A stretch of 64,000 nucleotides of DNA from Streptomyces xylophagus (GTDB lineage: Bacteria; Actinomycetota; Actinomycetes; Streptomycetales; Streptomycetaceae), in NCBI RefSeq assembly GCF_000716435.1, contig NZ_JNWO01000001.1, forward strand, positions 1 through 64,000. Direction: 5' to 3'. Both the position numbers and the translations under genes were made by a program. Positions 33,008 to 42,001 of this stretch are shown here, piece by piece. Each line of letters starts with the position of its first letter. The stretch's first letter is position 1. The notes below the pieces were generated by a model that worked only from the letters and a program-made list of their open reading frames with translations, made no database searches and was not told the origin of the DNA.

Positions 33008-33928
33008 TCAGTCGCGCATGAAGAACTGGTGCTGTTCGGCGATCTGCTCGTAGTCCTCGAGGCGGGCCTGGGTGCGCTCGGGATCGGCGTCCGTCATGGC
33101 CTGGAGCAGCGCGGAGGCCATCACGCCGGGTGCCGCGTACGAGTCGAAGACCAGGCGGGAGCCGGTGCCGGTGGCGAAGGTGACGTCGGCCTCGTCGGCG
33201 AGCGCGCCGAGTGCGAGGTCGGTCACGAGGGCCACTTTGAGCCCGGCGCTGCGCGCCACCCGGAGTGTGGTGAGCGTCTCGTGCGCGTGCCGGGGCATGT
33301 CGAACGCCAGCAGCCACGTGCCGCCCGCCTCGCGTGACTGGAGGATCGCGTCGTAGGCGACGCTGCCGCCCCGGGTCACCAGCCGGACATCGGGGTGGAT
33401 ACGGCGCGCGGCGTACGCGAAGTACTCGGCCAGCGAGACGGAGATGCGCAGCCCGAGGACGGTCAGCGGGGTGGACGCCGACAGTTCGCGGCCGACGTCG
33501 ATCAGCCGGTCGGGGTCGGCGAAGTCGCGGCGCAGGTTCTCCAGGTTCTCGATCTCGGCGTCGACCGCGGCCTGCAGTTCGTTGCTGCGGTTCTCCTCGG
33601 GCGTCGGGCCGCCCGCGAGGGTGCTCAGGGCGATCGCCTGGAGCCGCTCCCGTAGCGCCGGGTAACCGCTGAAGCCGACCGCCGCGGCGAACCGGGTCAC
33701 CGAGGGCTGGCTGACGCCGACGCGCTCCGCGAGGTCGGTGATGGAGAGGAACGCGGCCTCGGTGATGTGCTCGATCAGGTACTGGGCGATGCGCCGCTGG
33801 CCCGGTGACAGCCTTGGCCCGTCGAAGAGTTCCCTGAGCTGGGACGTCGGTGACGCCTCGACTTCCGGGTCGGTTTTCCCCGAGGTGATCGCGGATGCCT
33901 GGGCGCGTGCCTGCTGCGGCGATGGCAC
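33008..33928 (-). CDS. MurR/RpiR family transcriptional regulator
   Basis: A 306-residue regulator: HTH_6 domain (residues 30-105, SITDLAERVGVSQPSVTRFA) and a SIS sugar-phosphate-binding domain (LTVLGLRISVSLAEYFAYA, then VRLVTRGGSV, then MPRHAHETL). The effector is probably a phosphosugar or related metabolite. The start GTG at 33928 is set by a full AAAGGAGG seven bases upstream; a GTG ten codons earlier (33958) would bury that sequence inside the gene. No obvious metabolic gene is adjacent. Confidence 0.9.
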   Translation of the reverse strand: MPSPQQARAQASAITSGKTDPEVEASPTSQLRELFDGPRLSPGQRRIAQYLIEHITEAAFLSITDLAERVGVSQPSVTRFAAAVGFSGYPALRERLQAIALSTLAGGPTPEENRSNELQAAVDAEIENLENLRRDFADPDRLIDVGRELSASTPLTVLGLRISVSLAEYFAYAARRIHPDVRLVTRGGSVAYDAILQSREAGGTWLLAFDMPRHAHETLTTLRVARSAGLKVALVTDLALGALADEADVTFATGTGSRLVFDSYAAPGVMASALLQAMTDADPERTQARLEDYEQIAEQHQFFMRD

Positions 33929-33995
33929 CGATGCGCCTCCTTTGTCTCCCACAGCCACTCAACATAGCTCACAGAGCGTTGTGACCAGGGGGTGA

Positions 33996-35720
33996 TCAGC
34001 GCCGGTAAATCGTGATCGAATGACCGACTTGATCGATCGGACGGCTGCTGTCGATCAACTCGGCCAGTTTTCCCCGCGCCTTGTCGATCGAAGTGTCCGA
34101 AACGACCAACAGCCCGTGCACCTCGCGCACCCCTACCTTGCGCGGATCGGACGACTCGATGCCGTAGTACGACGGCACACCACTGCCCTTGTAGACGAGC
34201 CAGATCCGCTCACCCGCGTACCGCTCGCGGAGCCGGTCGGCGAGGCGGCCGAGGTCCTGGCCCCAGTCCACGTTGGAGTCGTGCAGCCGCAGATAGGTCT
34301 TCGACGGACCGCCGAACGCCTCGTTGGAGTACGGCAGATAGAAGGGGAACGTCAGCAGCGAACTCACCGCGACGAACGCCACCAACACTCCCGTGGCCGG
34401 CGCGGCCCAGCGCCACCGCAGCGCCGGCACACAGGCCGCCGCGACCGCCAGGAACATCGGCACGAAGATCGCGTACCGCGTACCGAAGTCCCGCGAACCG
34501 TCCATCGCCGTGGCCAGCAGCACGCCGGTGGGGACGAGCAGATACGGCGCCGCAGGCCGCAACCGCCGTACCGCCACCACCGCGACGGCGCCCGCCGCCC
34601 ACAGCGCGAGCATGCCGAGCGGTGTCTTCACCAGGAACGCGGCAGGCAGGTAGTACCAGTGGGACCCGGTGTAGAGATGCCCGAACAGGAAGCCCTGCCA
34701 CGGGTAGTCCTCCATGGCGAACTGGATGCGCATCCCGTCGAGGAACGCCCGCGGGAACGGCAGCAGATCGACCACGTGCCCGCGCACCCCGTGCACGGCG
34801 GGCACCGGTTCCGTGGACGTGAACCGCAACCGCGGATCGACCACGAGATACGACGCCCATACCACGGCGACCGTCACCAGCGCCACCACGGCCGCGCCGA
34901 CGACCCCGAGGGCCAACGCCCGCCGCCGCGAGACACGGTCGGCCGGGCGCCGGGCGGACCACACCGACACGACGGCCAGCAGCATCAGTACTGGTACGGC
35001 GGGCAGGGCGCTCATCTTCGTCGCCACGGCGGCACCGAGCGCCACCCCGGCGAGCGGGACGTACAGCCGAGGTCGCCGCCTGGCCCGCCACAGCAGCCAC
35101 ACCGACGTCAGCAGAAAACCGGCCTCCGGCACGTCGAGCGTGGCCAGCGAGCCGTGCGCGATGACATCGGGCGAGAACGCGTACAGGGCGAGGGCCACCA
35201 ACCCCCGTGCCGCGCCCACGAGTTCGCGGGCGAAGGCGAACACGACCAGCCCGAACAGCAGGGTCAGCACGATCACCGGCAGCCTGGCCCAGAACATCAG
35301 CCGCCAGGGGTCGTTGCCCGACTCGTACAGCAGATGGCGGCCCAACTCCCCTTGATCGCCCTGGTAGTCGGCGTCGAAGTGCGGGTCGGCGAGGGCGATT
35401 CCGGCGGCGATCACCAGCTTCCCGAGGGGCGGGTGCTCGGGGTTGTAGTCGAGGCTGTGCTCGCGCAGATAGACGGTGGCCGTCGCCACGTACACCGGCT
35501 CGTCGATGGTCGGTGTCTGCTGTACGGCGGTAGTGATCATCACGGCGGCCATCTGCGCGAGGAGCACCACCACGAGGAGCGGCAGCAGCCACCTCTTACG
35601 GCGCCGCAGTCCGGCGTAGAGACGTGCCGACCGGCCGGCCGTCGCGCGCGGCAGCGGCTGCCCGCCGCCGTCGTCGAGCGCGCCGGGGTCGAGGACCGAG
35701 TGCTGTTCGCGCGCCATCAT
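33996..35720 (-). CDS. Polytopic membrane protein of the glycosyltransferase 39 type
   Basis: A 574-residue protein with about 11 membrane helices. The first outside loop has the acidic motif TIDEPVYVATATVYL and YNPEHPPLGKL, the pattern of GT39/ArnT-type enzymes that take a sugar from a polyprenyl-phosphate donor; the Asp-Glu pair would be catalytic. The C-terminal part (LRLHDSNVDWGQDLGRLADR, VPSYYGIESS) is a soluble outside domain. It would glycosylate a protein or lipid on the outer side of the membrane. It is transcribed toward the RpiR gene. Confidence 0.82.
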   Translation of the reverse strand: MMAREQHSVLDPGALDDGGGQPLPRATAGRSARLYAGLRRRKRWLLPLLVVVLLAQMAAVMITTAVQQTPTIDEPVYVATATVYLREHSLDYNPEHPPLGKLVIAAGIALADPHFDADYQGDQGELGRHLLYESGNDPWRLMFWARLPVIVLTLLFGLVVFAFARELVGAARGLVALALYAFSPDVIAHGSLATLDVPEAGFLLTSVWLLWRARRRPRLYVPLAGVALGAAVATKMSALPAVPVLMLLAVVSVWSARRPADRVSRRRALALGVVGAAVVALVTVAVVWASYLVVDPRLRFTSTEPVPAVHGVRGHVVDLLPFPRAFLDGMRIQFAMEDYPWQGFLFGHLYTGSHWYYLPAAFLVKTPLGMLALWAAGAVAVVAVRRLRPAAPYLLVPTGVLLATAMDGSRDFGTRYAIFVPMFLAVAAACVPALRWRWAAPATGVLVAFVAVSSLLTFPFYLPYSNEAFGGPSKTYLRLHDSNVDWGQDLGRLADRLRERYAGERIWLVYKGSGVPSYYGIESSDPRKVGVREVHGLLVVSDTSIDKARGKLAELIDSSRPIDQVGHSITIYRR

Positions 35721-35813
35721 CCGCCCTGCGGTGAGGCCGGCCGCGCGGTGGCGGGAACGATCAGGGGCCGCGTCATGGGCCCTACTGTCGCATCGCTCCC
35801 GCCACCAGGGGCG

Positions 35814-37742
35814 TCACCGCTTCAGGAGTCGTACCGACAGACCTTCCGCCGTATACACCGGTACGGCCCGCAGCTTGTCCGAGTTCAGCGTGATGTCGTC
35901 GAACTGGCCGCGCAGTGTGGGCGCGTCCAGGACCCGCACCGTGGAGCCCGCGGCCGGCGGGTGCTCGGCGTCGAGCTGCAGGGACAGCGTGCTGCCCTTG
36001 CCGAGCGTCGCGCGCCGCGTGACCTCGACGGCGGGCTGGTGGCCCGAGCGCAGGGTGACCTCCAGGGTGGCGGACTGCTGGGAGTACGTGCCGTGGATCT
36101 GCACGGACTCGGACACCCGCAGCGCGCCGCCGAGCACACTCACGTCACCGTGACCGAGCGCGTGTGCCGAACCGGCCACCAGCGCACCGGACTTGAGCAC
36201 GGTCCCGCCGGTGTACGCGTTGTGGCCGGTCAGGGTGAGCGTTCCGGTGCCCTGCTTGGTGAGGCCGCCGCAGCCGTCGATGTCGTTGCGCCAGGCGTCG
36301 GCGGCGCCGAAGCCCCCGGCCGCCGCGTCGAGGGCGACGACGACGTCGGAGTCGAAGGCGCCGTAACCGTCCGCCGCCGCGAAGAGGTCGATGCGCCCCC
36401 ACTGCTCGAAGCCGTCGAGCAGAAGGTAACCGGAGGGCAGCGCGGTGGTGCGCAGCACCTCGCGTCGCTGGGCCGCGTCGAGGTACGGCTGGCGGGTCTC
36501 CAGCAGCACCTCCGCGCCCTTGGGCACGGTCAGCGGCTTGTCACGGCCGCTGCGGGTCAGGACGTAGGTGTACTTGGGCTTCACCAGACGGGCGTTGGCG
36601 GTCCGGTCCGCGTACGGGTCGGTCGCGGTGGTCGCCGAGTGGGCGTAGGCGTACAGGGTGTCCGCCGTCGTCCCGGTCTTCGCCTCGAAGTAGGCGAGGG
36701 CCTGGGCGCGTGCCGCCGCCTTCAGCGTGGCGTTGGCCGGGTCGGCGAGGGTGGCGGCGGCCAGGGCGGTGGCCATGATGCGGCCGCCCATGACGTCGAC
36801 GGGGGAGTGCATGCCCGCCATGATCCGGGTGTGGCTCAACTCCAGGGTGCGGGTGACCAGTTCCTGGAAGCGCTCCGGTACGGCGTAGGCGTAGGCGAGG
36901 CCCGCCAGGTGGAAGGCGTTGGTGTGGCCGCTCGGGAAGCCCGCGTCGTCCGTCGGGGACGTGCTGCGCTGGCGCAGGAGTTGAGGGGCGACGACCACCT
37001 TCGAGTCGTAGACCGGGTAGCCGAGCGCGTCGACCGTGCCGGTGTCGACGACCTCGCTCTTCTCGTTCATCCGCCACGGACGCGGGTACTGGTAGGCGTA
37101 CTTGCCCGGGTTGCCCGAGGCGTAGTTGCCGCGCAGGGTGTCGACCAGTTCGGCGACCTTGCCGAGCGCGGAGTCGTGCGAGCCGGCGCCGAGCGCGGAA
37201 CCGGCGGGCGCGCCGGCCGGTACGGCGTCGCTGATCGTGGTGGCGGGCGTGCCGTCCGGGGCGCTGGTGATCGAAGTGACCGCCAGGGCGCCGGACTTGT
37301 ACAGGTCGGCGAGCGGACCCAGGCCCGCGATCATCGCGTAGCTCTGGTGCTGGCGGTCGTAGAGGAACGCCTCCTTGGCCTGGACCTCGGTGCGGTGGGT
37401 GGTGAGGTCGACGCAGTACCGGACGTTGGCGCGCAGGATCTCGGGCCGCAGCGGGGTGCCGGTGTTCCAGGCGGAACCGGTCTTCCATATCTGGGCCATG
37501 CCGCCGAGGATCCGGACCACGGCGTTGGTCTCGGGCGTCAGATTCGCGATGACGTTCGTCTTGTAGTCGTCCACGAACGCGAGCGGAACCGTGGCGGCCT
37601 TGGCGTCCGCGGCGGCCAGCCAGCTGACCAGCGTCGGCGCGGCGACCACACCGGCCGAGGCGCCGAGCGAGGTCTTGAGGAAACCACGTCTGTTCACGGC
37701 GAGTCGACCGGCGTCAGTGCGGTGCCCGGCGGGTGACGGCAT
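35814..37742 (-). CDS. Tat-exported PAP2-type phosphatase with autotransporter-like repeat
   Basis: A 642-residue exported protein. The Tat signal is VNRRGFLKTSLGASAGVVAA. A vanadium-haloperoxidase/PAP2 domain spans about 40-370, with YPRPWR, the motif GFPSGHTNAFH at about 268-278, and TRIMAGMHSPVDVMGG, giving the Lys/Arg, Ser-Gly-His and Arg-His-Asp acid phosphatase residues. From about 494 the protein has an autotransporter-associated beta-strand repeat (KQGTGTLTLTGHNAYTGGTV), followed by beta-rich sequence to the end. The ATG at 37742 follows AGAGAGG; a TTG-type upstream frame is not used. Confidence 0.87.
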   Translation of the reverse strand: MPSPAGHRTDAGRLAVNRRGFLKTSLGASAGVVAAPTLVSWLAAADAKAATVPLAFVDDYKTNVIANLTPETNAVVRILGGMAQIWKTGSAWNTGTPLRPEILRANVRYCVDLTTHRTEVQAKEAFLYDRQHQSYAMIAGLGPLADLYKSGALAVTSITSAPDGTPATTISDAVPAGAPAGSALGAGSHDSALGKVAELVDTLRGNYASGNPGKYAYQYPRPWRMNEKSEVVDTGTVDALGYPVYDSKVVVAPQLLRQRSTSPTDDAGFPSGHTNAFHLAGLAYAYAVPERFQELVTRTLELSHTRIMAGMHSPVDVMGGRIMATALAAATLADPANATLKAAARAQALAYFEAKTGTTADTLYAYAHSATTATDPYADRTANARLVKPKYTYVLTRSGRDKPLTVPKGAEVLLETRQPYLDAAQRREVLRTTALPSGYLLLDGFEQWGRIDLFAAADGYGAFDSDVVVALDAAAGGFGAADAWRNDIDGCGGLTKQGTGTLTLTGHNAYTGGTVLKSGALVAGSAHALGHGDVSVLGGALRVSESVQIHGTYSQQSATLEVTLRSGHQPAVEVTRRATLGKGSTLSLQLDAEHPPAAGSTVRVLDAPTLRGQFDDITLNSDKLRAVPVYTAEGLSVRLLKR

Positions 37743-37824
37743 GGGTGTGTGCCTCTCTTGAGTTCTACGGCCCACGGGGGCCGGTGAGGTCGTGCGATCT
37801 GCTGTGGTTCGGGGTGCGCGTGTG

Positions 37825-37846
37825 ACGTATGAAAGCGCATACGTCT
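37825..37846. promoter_or_regulatory. Palindrome upstream of the PAP2 gene
   Basis: GACGTATG, six bases, CATACGTC: a perfect 8-bp inverted repeat in the promoter region of the phosphatase gene. It resembles a regulator operator; the rest of 37743-37944 shows nothing else. Confidence 0.55.
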
Positions 37847-37944
37847 ACTGACGCGTACGTGCGAAGGTTTACGGCGGGCCGTGTCCCGGCGGAGGGGGTT
37901 CGGCGTCCGTCACATGACCCCCGGGTGAACGGGAGTTGCGCGGT

Positions 37945-38844
37945 TCACAGGATCGATCGGGCCAGCGCCACCGCGCCCTCGACGGGCGGCACTTGGATGG
38001 GCCACGGCCGCGCCCCCGGCACCCGCTCGGCGAGCGCTGCGGTGAGGGCGTCGTACAGGCGGGGCTGGGCGAGGACGGTGCCGCCCGAGACCACCACGTC
38101 GTCGACGGGGACGCCGCGTTCGGCGAGCCGTACGACGAGCGAGGCGAGGGACTGTCCGGCCTCGGCTATCACCTCGCGCGCGAGGAGCGATCCCGCGTCT
38201 GCCGCGGTGAAGACGACGCGGGCGTGGCGCCCCCAGTCGGCGGAGACGTCGGAAGCGCTTTCCAACGCGGCGCCGAGCGCGGGCACTTCGGACACACCGA
38301 AGGCCTCGACGAGTCCCAGGGCGAGTGGGTCCGGAGCCTCGCCGCGGTCGTGTGCGGCCCAGGCGGCGCGGGCCGCCTCGCGGACGAGTCCGGCGGCGCC
38401 GCCCTCGTCGCCGAGTACGGCGCCCCAGCCGCCGACTTGGAGGCGGCTGCCGTCGGAGAGCAGGCCCACCGCGACGGAGCCGGTGCCGGCGACCAGGCCG
38501 ACCCCCTTGTCCAGTCCGACGGCGGGGACGAGCAGTTCGGCGTCCCCCACGACGAGTGCGGGCACTCCGAGACGTTCTTCCAGGGCGGCCCGGATCTCGG
38601 CGCACTGGCGGGGGGTCTCGCACGCGTGCCCGCCCACGGCGACCGCGGAGGGGCGCGCGTGTGCGGGCAGGGCGTCATGGACGAGTGCGGTCAGCCAGTC
38701 GGCGGCGGTCGCGGGGTCGTGCGGCCGCCAGCCGCTGCTCGCACGGATGTGGTCGGCGACGACATCCGCGCCCGCGCAGGCGCGCAGATGTGTCTTGGTG
38801 CCACCCACGTCGATGCCGACCACGAGGGGCGTGAAGTCCTGCAC
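37945..38844 (-). CDS. N-acetylglucosamine kinase-like protein (BadF/BcrA ATPase family)
   Basis: A 299-residue sugar kinase of the actin-like ATPase fold. The phosphate-1 loop is VGIDVGGTKTH; phosphate-2 is VAGTGSVAVGLL; GGWGAVLGDEGGAAGLV is the family signature that separates N-acetylglucosamine kinases from ROK kinases; VVVSGGTVLAQ is the adenosine motif. It should phosphorylate GlcNAc or a similar sugar at C6 (or act on an amino-sugar analogue). The GTG at 38844 follows GAAAGAGG. It diverges from the ROK gene with an operator between them and belongs with the importer and the two enzymes to the right. Confidence 0.87.
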   Translation of the reverse strand: MQDFTPLVVGIDVGGTKTHLRACAGADVVADHIRASSGWRPHDPATAADWLTALVHDALPAHARPSAVAVGGHACETPRQCAEIRAALEERLGVPALVVGDAELLVPAVGLDKGVGLVAGTGSVAVGLLSDGSRLQVGGWGAVLGDEGGAAGLVREAARAAWAAHDRGEAPDPLALGLVEAFGVSEVPALGAALESASDVSADWGRHARVVFTAADAGSLLAREVIAEAGQSLASLVVRLAERGVPVDDVVVSGGTVLAQPRLYDALTAALAERVPGARPWPIQVPPVEGAVALARSIL

Positions 38845-38971
38845 GGAACCTCTTTCGTCGTTGCGCTGTGCTGCGACGGTGGGCGAACCGTGTCCGGGGA
38901 ACGGAAGTTGACGCACTAGGGAAGCCCCGGGACGGGCTTCTGACGGACCACGGCAGGCGAGTACCGTGACG

Positions 38972-38995
38972 TTCGTTAGGAAGTTAACTAACGAA
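38972..38995. promoter_or_regulatory. ROK/NagC-type operator
   Basis: TTCGTTAG, GAAGTTAA, CTAACGAA: a perfect 8-bp inverted repeat, A/T-rich, with AGTTAACT inside. It lies in the 281-base divergent region between the kinase gene and the ROK gene and resembles sites of ROK repressors. Confidence 0.75.
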
Positions 38996-39125
38996 GTACA
39001 GTGCGTCAAGAGTCATCGCGCACTCGGCCACGGGGACCACTGTCCGGGCCCGCGTGACGTCAGGACATCCCGTCGCCGCATCCCACGGACACCCTCAGGG
39101 ACGCGGCCTGTGAACTGGGGGAAGT

Positions 39126-40280
39126 GTGGAACACGTCGTGGCGCAGGCGTCTCGGCTGACCGAGAGCGCGAGCGCGGTGTTCGAGGTGCTGGCCAGAGCC
39201 GGCAGCGCGACCCGGCCGCAGCTCGCGACCCTCGCGGGCCTGTCCAAGCCGACGGTGTCCGCCGCCGTCGTGGAACTGGAGAACGTCCGGCTCGCCGCCC
39301 ACTCCGGCACCGCCTCCGGCGGCACGGGACGCAACGCCGCCGTATACCGTCTCGGCCCGGCCGCCGGCGCCGTACTCGCCGTCGACCTCGGCCCCGCCCT
39401 CACCCGGGTGCGCGGCTGCGCCCTTGACGGCACCCTGCTGGCGGAGGCCACCGAATCCCGGGAGGACGCCGCCGACGCCGTGCGCGAGGCCCTGGACGCG
39501 CTCCCTGCCGGCACCCCGCTGCGCACGGTCGTCGTGGCCGTCGGTGATGTCGCCGCGCGGGACCGGGCGGGCGCCGGGATGCGCCCCGCGACCGCCAAGG
39601 CGGGCCCGGTGTTCGACGCCATGACGGTCGCCCTGCCGCCGGGCGTGCCCGTCCACCTGGAGAACAACGTCAACTGCGCCGCCCTCGCCGAGCTGCACGA
39701 GGGCGCCGCCCGGGGCCGCCACACCTTCGGCTATCTGCGGATCGGCGTCGGTATCGGTCTCGGCATCGTCGTCGGCGGCCATGTGCTGCGCGGCGCGAAC
39801 GGCGCGGCCGGTGAGCTCGCCCGGCTGCCCTACCCCTGGGACGACGCCGTGGAACCGCGCCGTGAGGCCCTGGAGGAGTACGTCGGCGCGCGCTCGCTGC
39901 TGCGTCGGGCCGCCGCGGCCTGGCGGGCCGACAAGAACGCGGACGGGCCGTGCCCCGGCACCGCGGACCAGCTCTTCGCCCTCGCCCGGCAGGGGCACGG
40001 CACGGCGGGTGCCCTGGTCGGCCGGCACGCCGCCGACGTGGGCAGACTCGCCGCGGCCGTGGCCGCCGTACTGGACCCGGGACTGATCGTCCTGGGGGGC
40101 AGTACGGGCGCGGACCCGCAGCTCCTGCCCGGAGTGCGGACCGAGCTGGGGCGGCTGAGCTGGCCCACCGAGGTGGTCAGCAGCACGGTCGGCGATCTCG
40201 GCACCGTGGTGGGCGCCGCGCGGCTCGCCGTCGCCAGAGGAGTCCAAACCGTGACCGATGGTGCGGGGGCGAAGGATTGA
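39126..40280 (+). CDS. ROK family transcriptional regulator
   Basis: A 384-residue ROK protein: winged helix at about residues 18-58 (TRPQLATLAGLSKPTVSAAV) and a kinase-like domain with VHLENNVNCAALAELHEGAA, RIGVGIGLGIVVGGHVL and LIVLGGSTGADPQLL. The CxCGxxGC zinc motif is missing, as in the other ROK gene of this window. GGGGAAG lies before the GTG at 39126. It should control the divergent kinase and the importer operon downstream in response to the imported sugar. Confidence 0.9.
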   Translation: MEHVVAQASRLTESASAVFEVLARAGSATRPQLATLAGLSKPTVSAAVVELENVRLAAHSGTASGGTGRNAAVYRLGPAAGAVLAVDLGPALTRVRGCALDGTLLAEATESREDAADAVREALDALPAGTPLRTVVVAVGDVAARDRAGAGMRPATAKAGPVFDAMTVALPPGVPVHLENNVNCAALAELHEGAARGRHTFGYLRIGVGIGLGIVVGGHVLRGANGAAGELARLPYPWDDAVEPRREALEEYVGARSLLRRAAAAWRADKNADGPCPGTADQLFALARQGHGTAGALVGRHAADVGRLAAAVAAVLDPGLIVLGGSTGADPQLLPGVRTELGRLSWPTEVVSSTVGDLGTVVGAARLAVARGVQTVTDGAGAKD

Positions 40281-40312
40281 CGGCCTCCGACTCAGTCTGC
40301 CAATGTCCGGAC

Positions 40313-40320
40313 AAGCGCTT
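40313..40320. promoter_or_regulatory. Small palindrome in the binding-protein promoter region
   Basis: AAGCGCTT, in the context ACAAGCGCTTTCT, resembles the centre of a LacI-type site. It is the only palindrome noticed in the 276 bases between the ROK gene and the binding-protein gene. No LacI gene is adjacent. Confidence 0.25.
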
Positions 40321-40556
40321 TCTAAGTCGGTCGGGACACCGGCTTGGGGTGAGCCTCCCAGCCCGTACGCGAAGTACGGCAACCGCACGAGGGCGTGCCC
40401 GTGCGGTGACGGCCAGGACGGCCGGGGATCCAGCCCCGCGTGGACGACGTGGCCGGGCGAGGCCGCGCCCCGGAAAGCGAACTTTCTTGCAAAATGCACC
40501 CGTGCCGCATCGGTCGGCGCCGTGCTCCGTCTCCTACGACGAAAAAGGGATCGAAG

Positions 40557-41879
40557 ATGACCACTGTGGGTGTGCGGCGCTCTAGCCGACTCGGCCGCGG
40601 CGGCATGCGCCGCCTGGTTCCCCTCGCTGCCGCGACCGCGGCAGGAGCCCTGTTGCTCTCGGCCTGTGGGTCGGGGTCCGGCTCCGGCGGGACCTCCAAG
40701 TCGCTGACCTTCTGGATCTCCACGGTTCCGGGGCAGGACGCGGGCTGGAAGAAGCTGGTGGCGCAGTACAAGAAGGAAACCGGCGTCAGCGTCAAGCTCG
40801 TCAACATCCCCTACGACGGGTACCCGACGAAGCTGCACAATGCCGCGCAGGCCAACTCCCTGCCCGACGTGGCCGACGTGCCGGCGCTGGACCCGATCTG
40901 GTCGAGCAAGCTGATCGACCTCAAGTCCATCGCCAACAACAAGGCGAACAACATCAACGCCAACTTCCTCGCCAAGGACTCGTCCGGCAAGGTGCTGGCC
41001 ATCCCCTCGGACGTCACCGCGTCCGGTCTCTTCATCAACAAGTCGCTGTTCGAGAAGGCCGGCGTCGCCGTCCCGGCCTCGCCCTCGGACACCTGGACCT
41101 GGACCGAGTTCATCGCGGCGGCCAACAAGGTCCGCGAGAAGACCGGCGCCAAGTACTCCCTGACCTTCGACCAGTCGCCGTCCCGGCTCCGCGCCATGGT
41201 GTACGAGATGGGCGGGAAGTACGTCCACGCGGACTCCTCCGGCAAGTTCTCGGTGGACGACGCGACCAAGAAGGCCGTGAAGTACTTCGTCGGACTCAAC
41301 GACGACAAGACCATGCCGAAGTCGGTGTGGACCAGCGGCGCCGACCCGTCCGCCATGTTCCAGAGCGGTGACGTCGTCGCCTACTGGTCCGGTGTCTGGC
41401 AGGTCGCCTCCTTCGCGGACAGCATCAAGAAGTTCGAGTGGGCGAGCGTCCCGACCCCCGCCCAGCCGGTGCAGGCCAGTGACGTCAACAGCGGCGGCAT
41501 GATGGTGGGCTTCAACAACAACGGCGCCGCGTCCACCGCCGCGCAGAAGTTCCTGGCCTGGGTGTACACGCCCAAGCAGTACACCGAGCTGGTCCAGGCC
41601 TCCGGGTTCCTCCCGGTCGAGAGCGGCCTGAACCCGAAGTACCCCTTCAAGTCGGCGGCGGCGCAGGCGGCGTTCAAGCTGTACAACCAGGAGATCCCGC
41701 TGTACGCCCCGATCTCGGGCTACTTCAACGGCGCGCAGACGGCCTGGGTGCTGAAGGGCAAGAGCCTCGCCACCGACCCGACCAAGACGGAGCTCGGCAA
41801 GGCGATCAACGGCCAGCAGTCGGTCGACAAGGCCCTGACCAACATCGTGGACGGCTACAACACGGCGGTCGGCGGCTGA
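40557..41879 (+). CDS. ABC transporter sugar-binding lipoprotein
   Basis: A 440-residue family 1 extracellular binding protein. The signal peptide ends in the lipobox LLLSAC (Cys37), preceded by a Arg-rich n-region. The mature part has LTFWISTVPGQDAGWKKL, ALDPIWSSKLIDL, MFQSGDVVAYWSGVWQVASF. It collects an oligosaccharide for the permeases downstream. Aromatic residues are frequent in the binding region. AAAGGGA precedes the ATG. A strong hairpin separates it from the permease genes, which would keep binding protein in excess. Confidence 0.93.
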   Translation: MTTVGVRRSSRLGRGGMRRLVPLAAATAAGALLLSACGSGSGSGGTSKSLTFWISTVPGQDAGWKKLVAQYKKETGVSVKLVNIPYDGYPTKLHNAAQANSLPDVADVPALDPIWSSKLIDLKSIANNKANNINANFLAKDSSGKVLAIPSDVTASGLFINKSLFEKAGVAVPASPSDTWTWTEFIAAANKVREKTGAKYSLTFDQSPSRLRAMVYEMGGKYVHADSSGKFSVDDATKKAVKYFVGLNDDKTMPKSVWTSGADPSAMFQSGDVVAYWSGVWQVASFADSIKKFEWASVPTPAQPVQASDVNSGGMMVGFNNNGAASTAAQKFLAWVYTPKQYTELVQASGFLPVESGLNPKYPFKSAAAQAAFKLYNQEIPLYAPISGYFNGAQTAWVLKGKSLATDPTKTELGKAINGQQSVDKALTNIVDGYNTAVGG

Positions 41880-41895
41880 TCGTAGGCCCAAGGGC

Positions 41896-41925
41896 CCGGG
41901 CGGCGGTCGAGACACCGCCGCCCGG
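41896..41925 (+). terminator. Intra-operon hairpin between binding protein and permeases
   Basis: CCGGGCGGCGGT and ACCGCCGCCCGG pair over 12 bp around a six-base loop. As in other ABC operons, a partial terminator here would give more binding protein than permease. Confidence 0.7.
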
Positions 41926-42001
41926 CCCTGGCCGCCCACGTGATGCCGGGCTCACGGCGTGAGCCCACAGCAATCCATCCACCAGCACGGAAGTCAGGAA
42001 G

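Noticed and set aside
34020..37736. A 1238-codon plus-strand frame across the GT39-like and PAP2 genes
   Set aside because: It is antisense to two well-supported genes with signal and membrane features; the translated sequence is Arg/Gly/His/Gln-rich, typical of shadow frames in high-GC DNA.
38246..38260. GGAAGCGCTTTCC, a LacI-like palindrome
   Set aside because: It lies inside the coding region of the kinase gene, encodes conserved-frame residues (ESAS), and no LacI gene is near.
39060..41939. A 959-codon minus-strand frame over the ROK and binding-protein genes
   Set aside because: Antisense shadow; no RBS, no family-like sequence, and the plus-strand genes explain the region.
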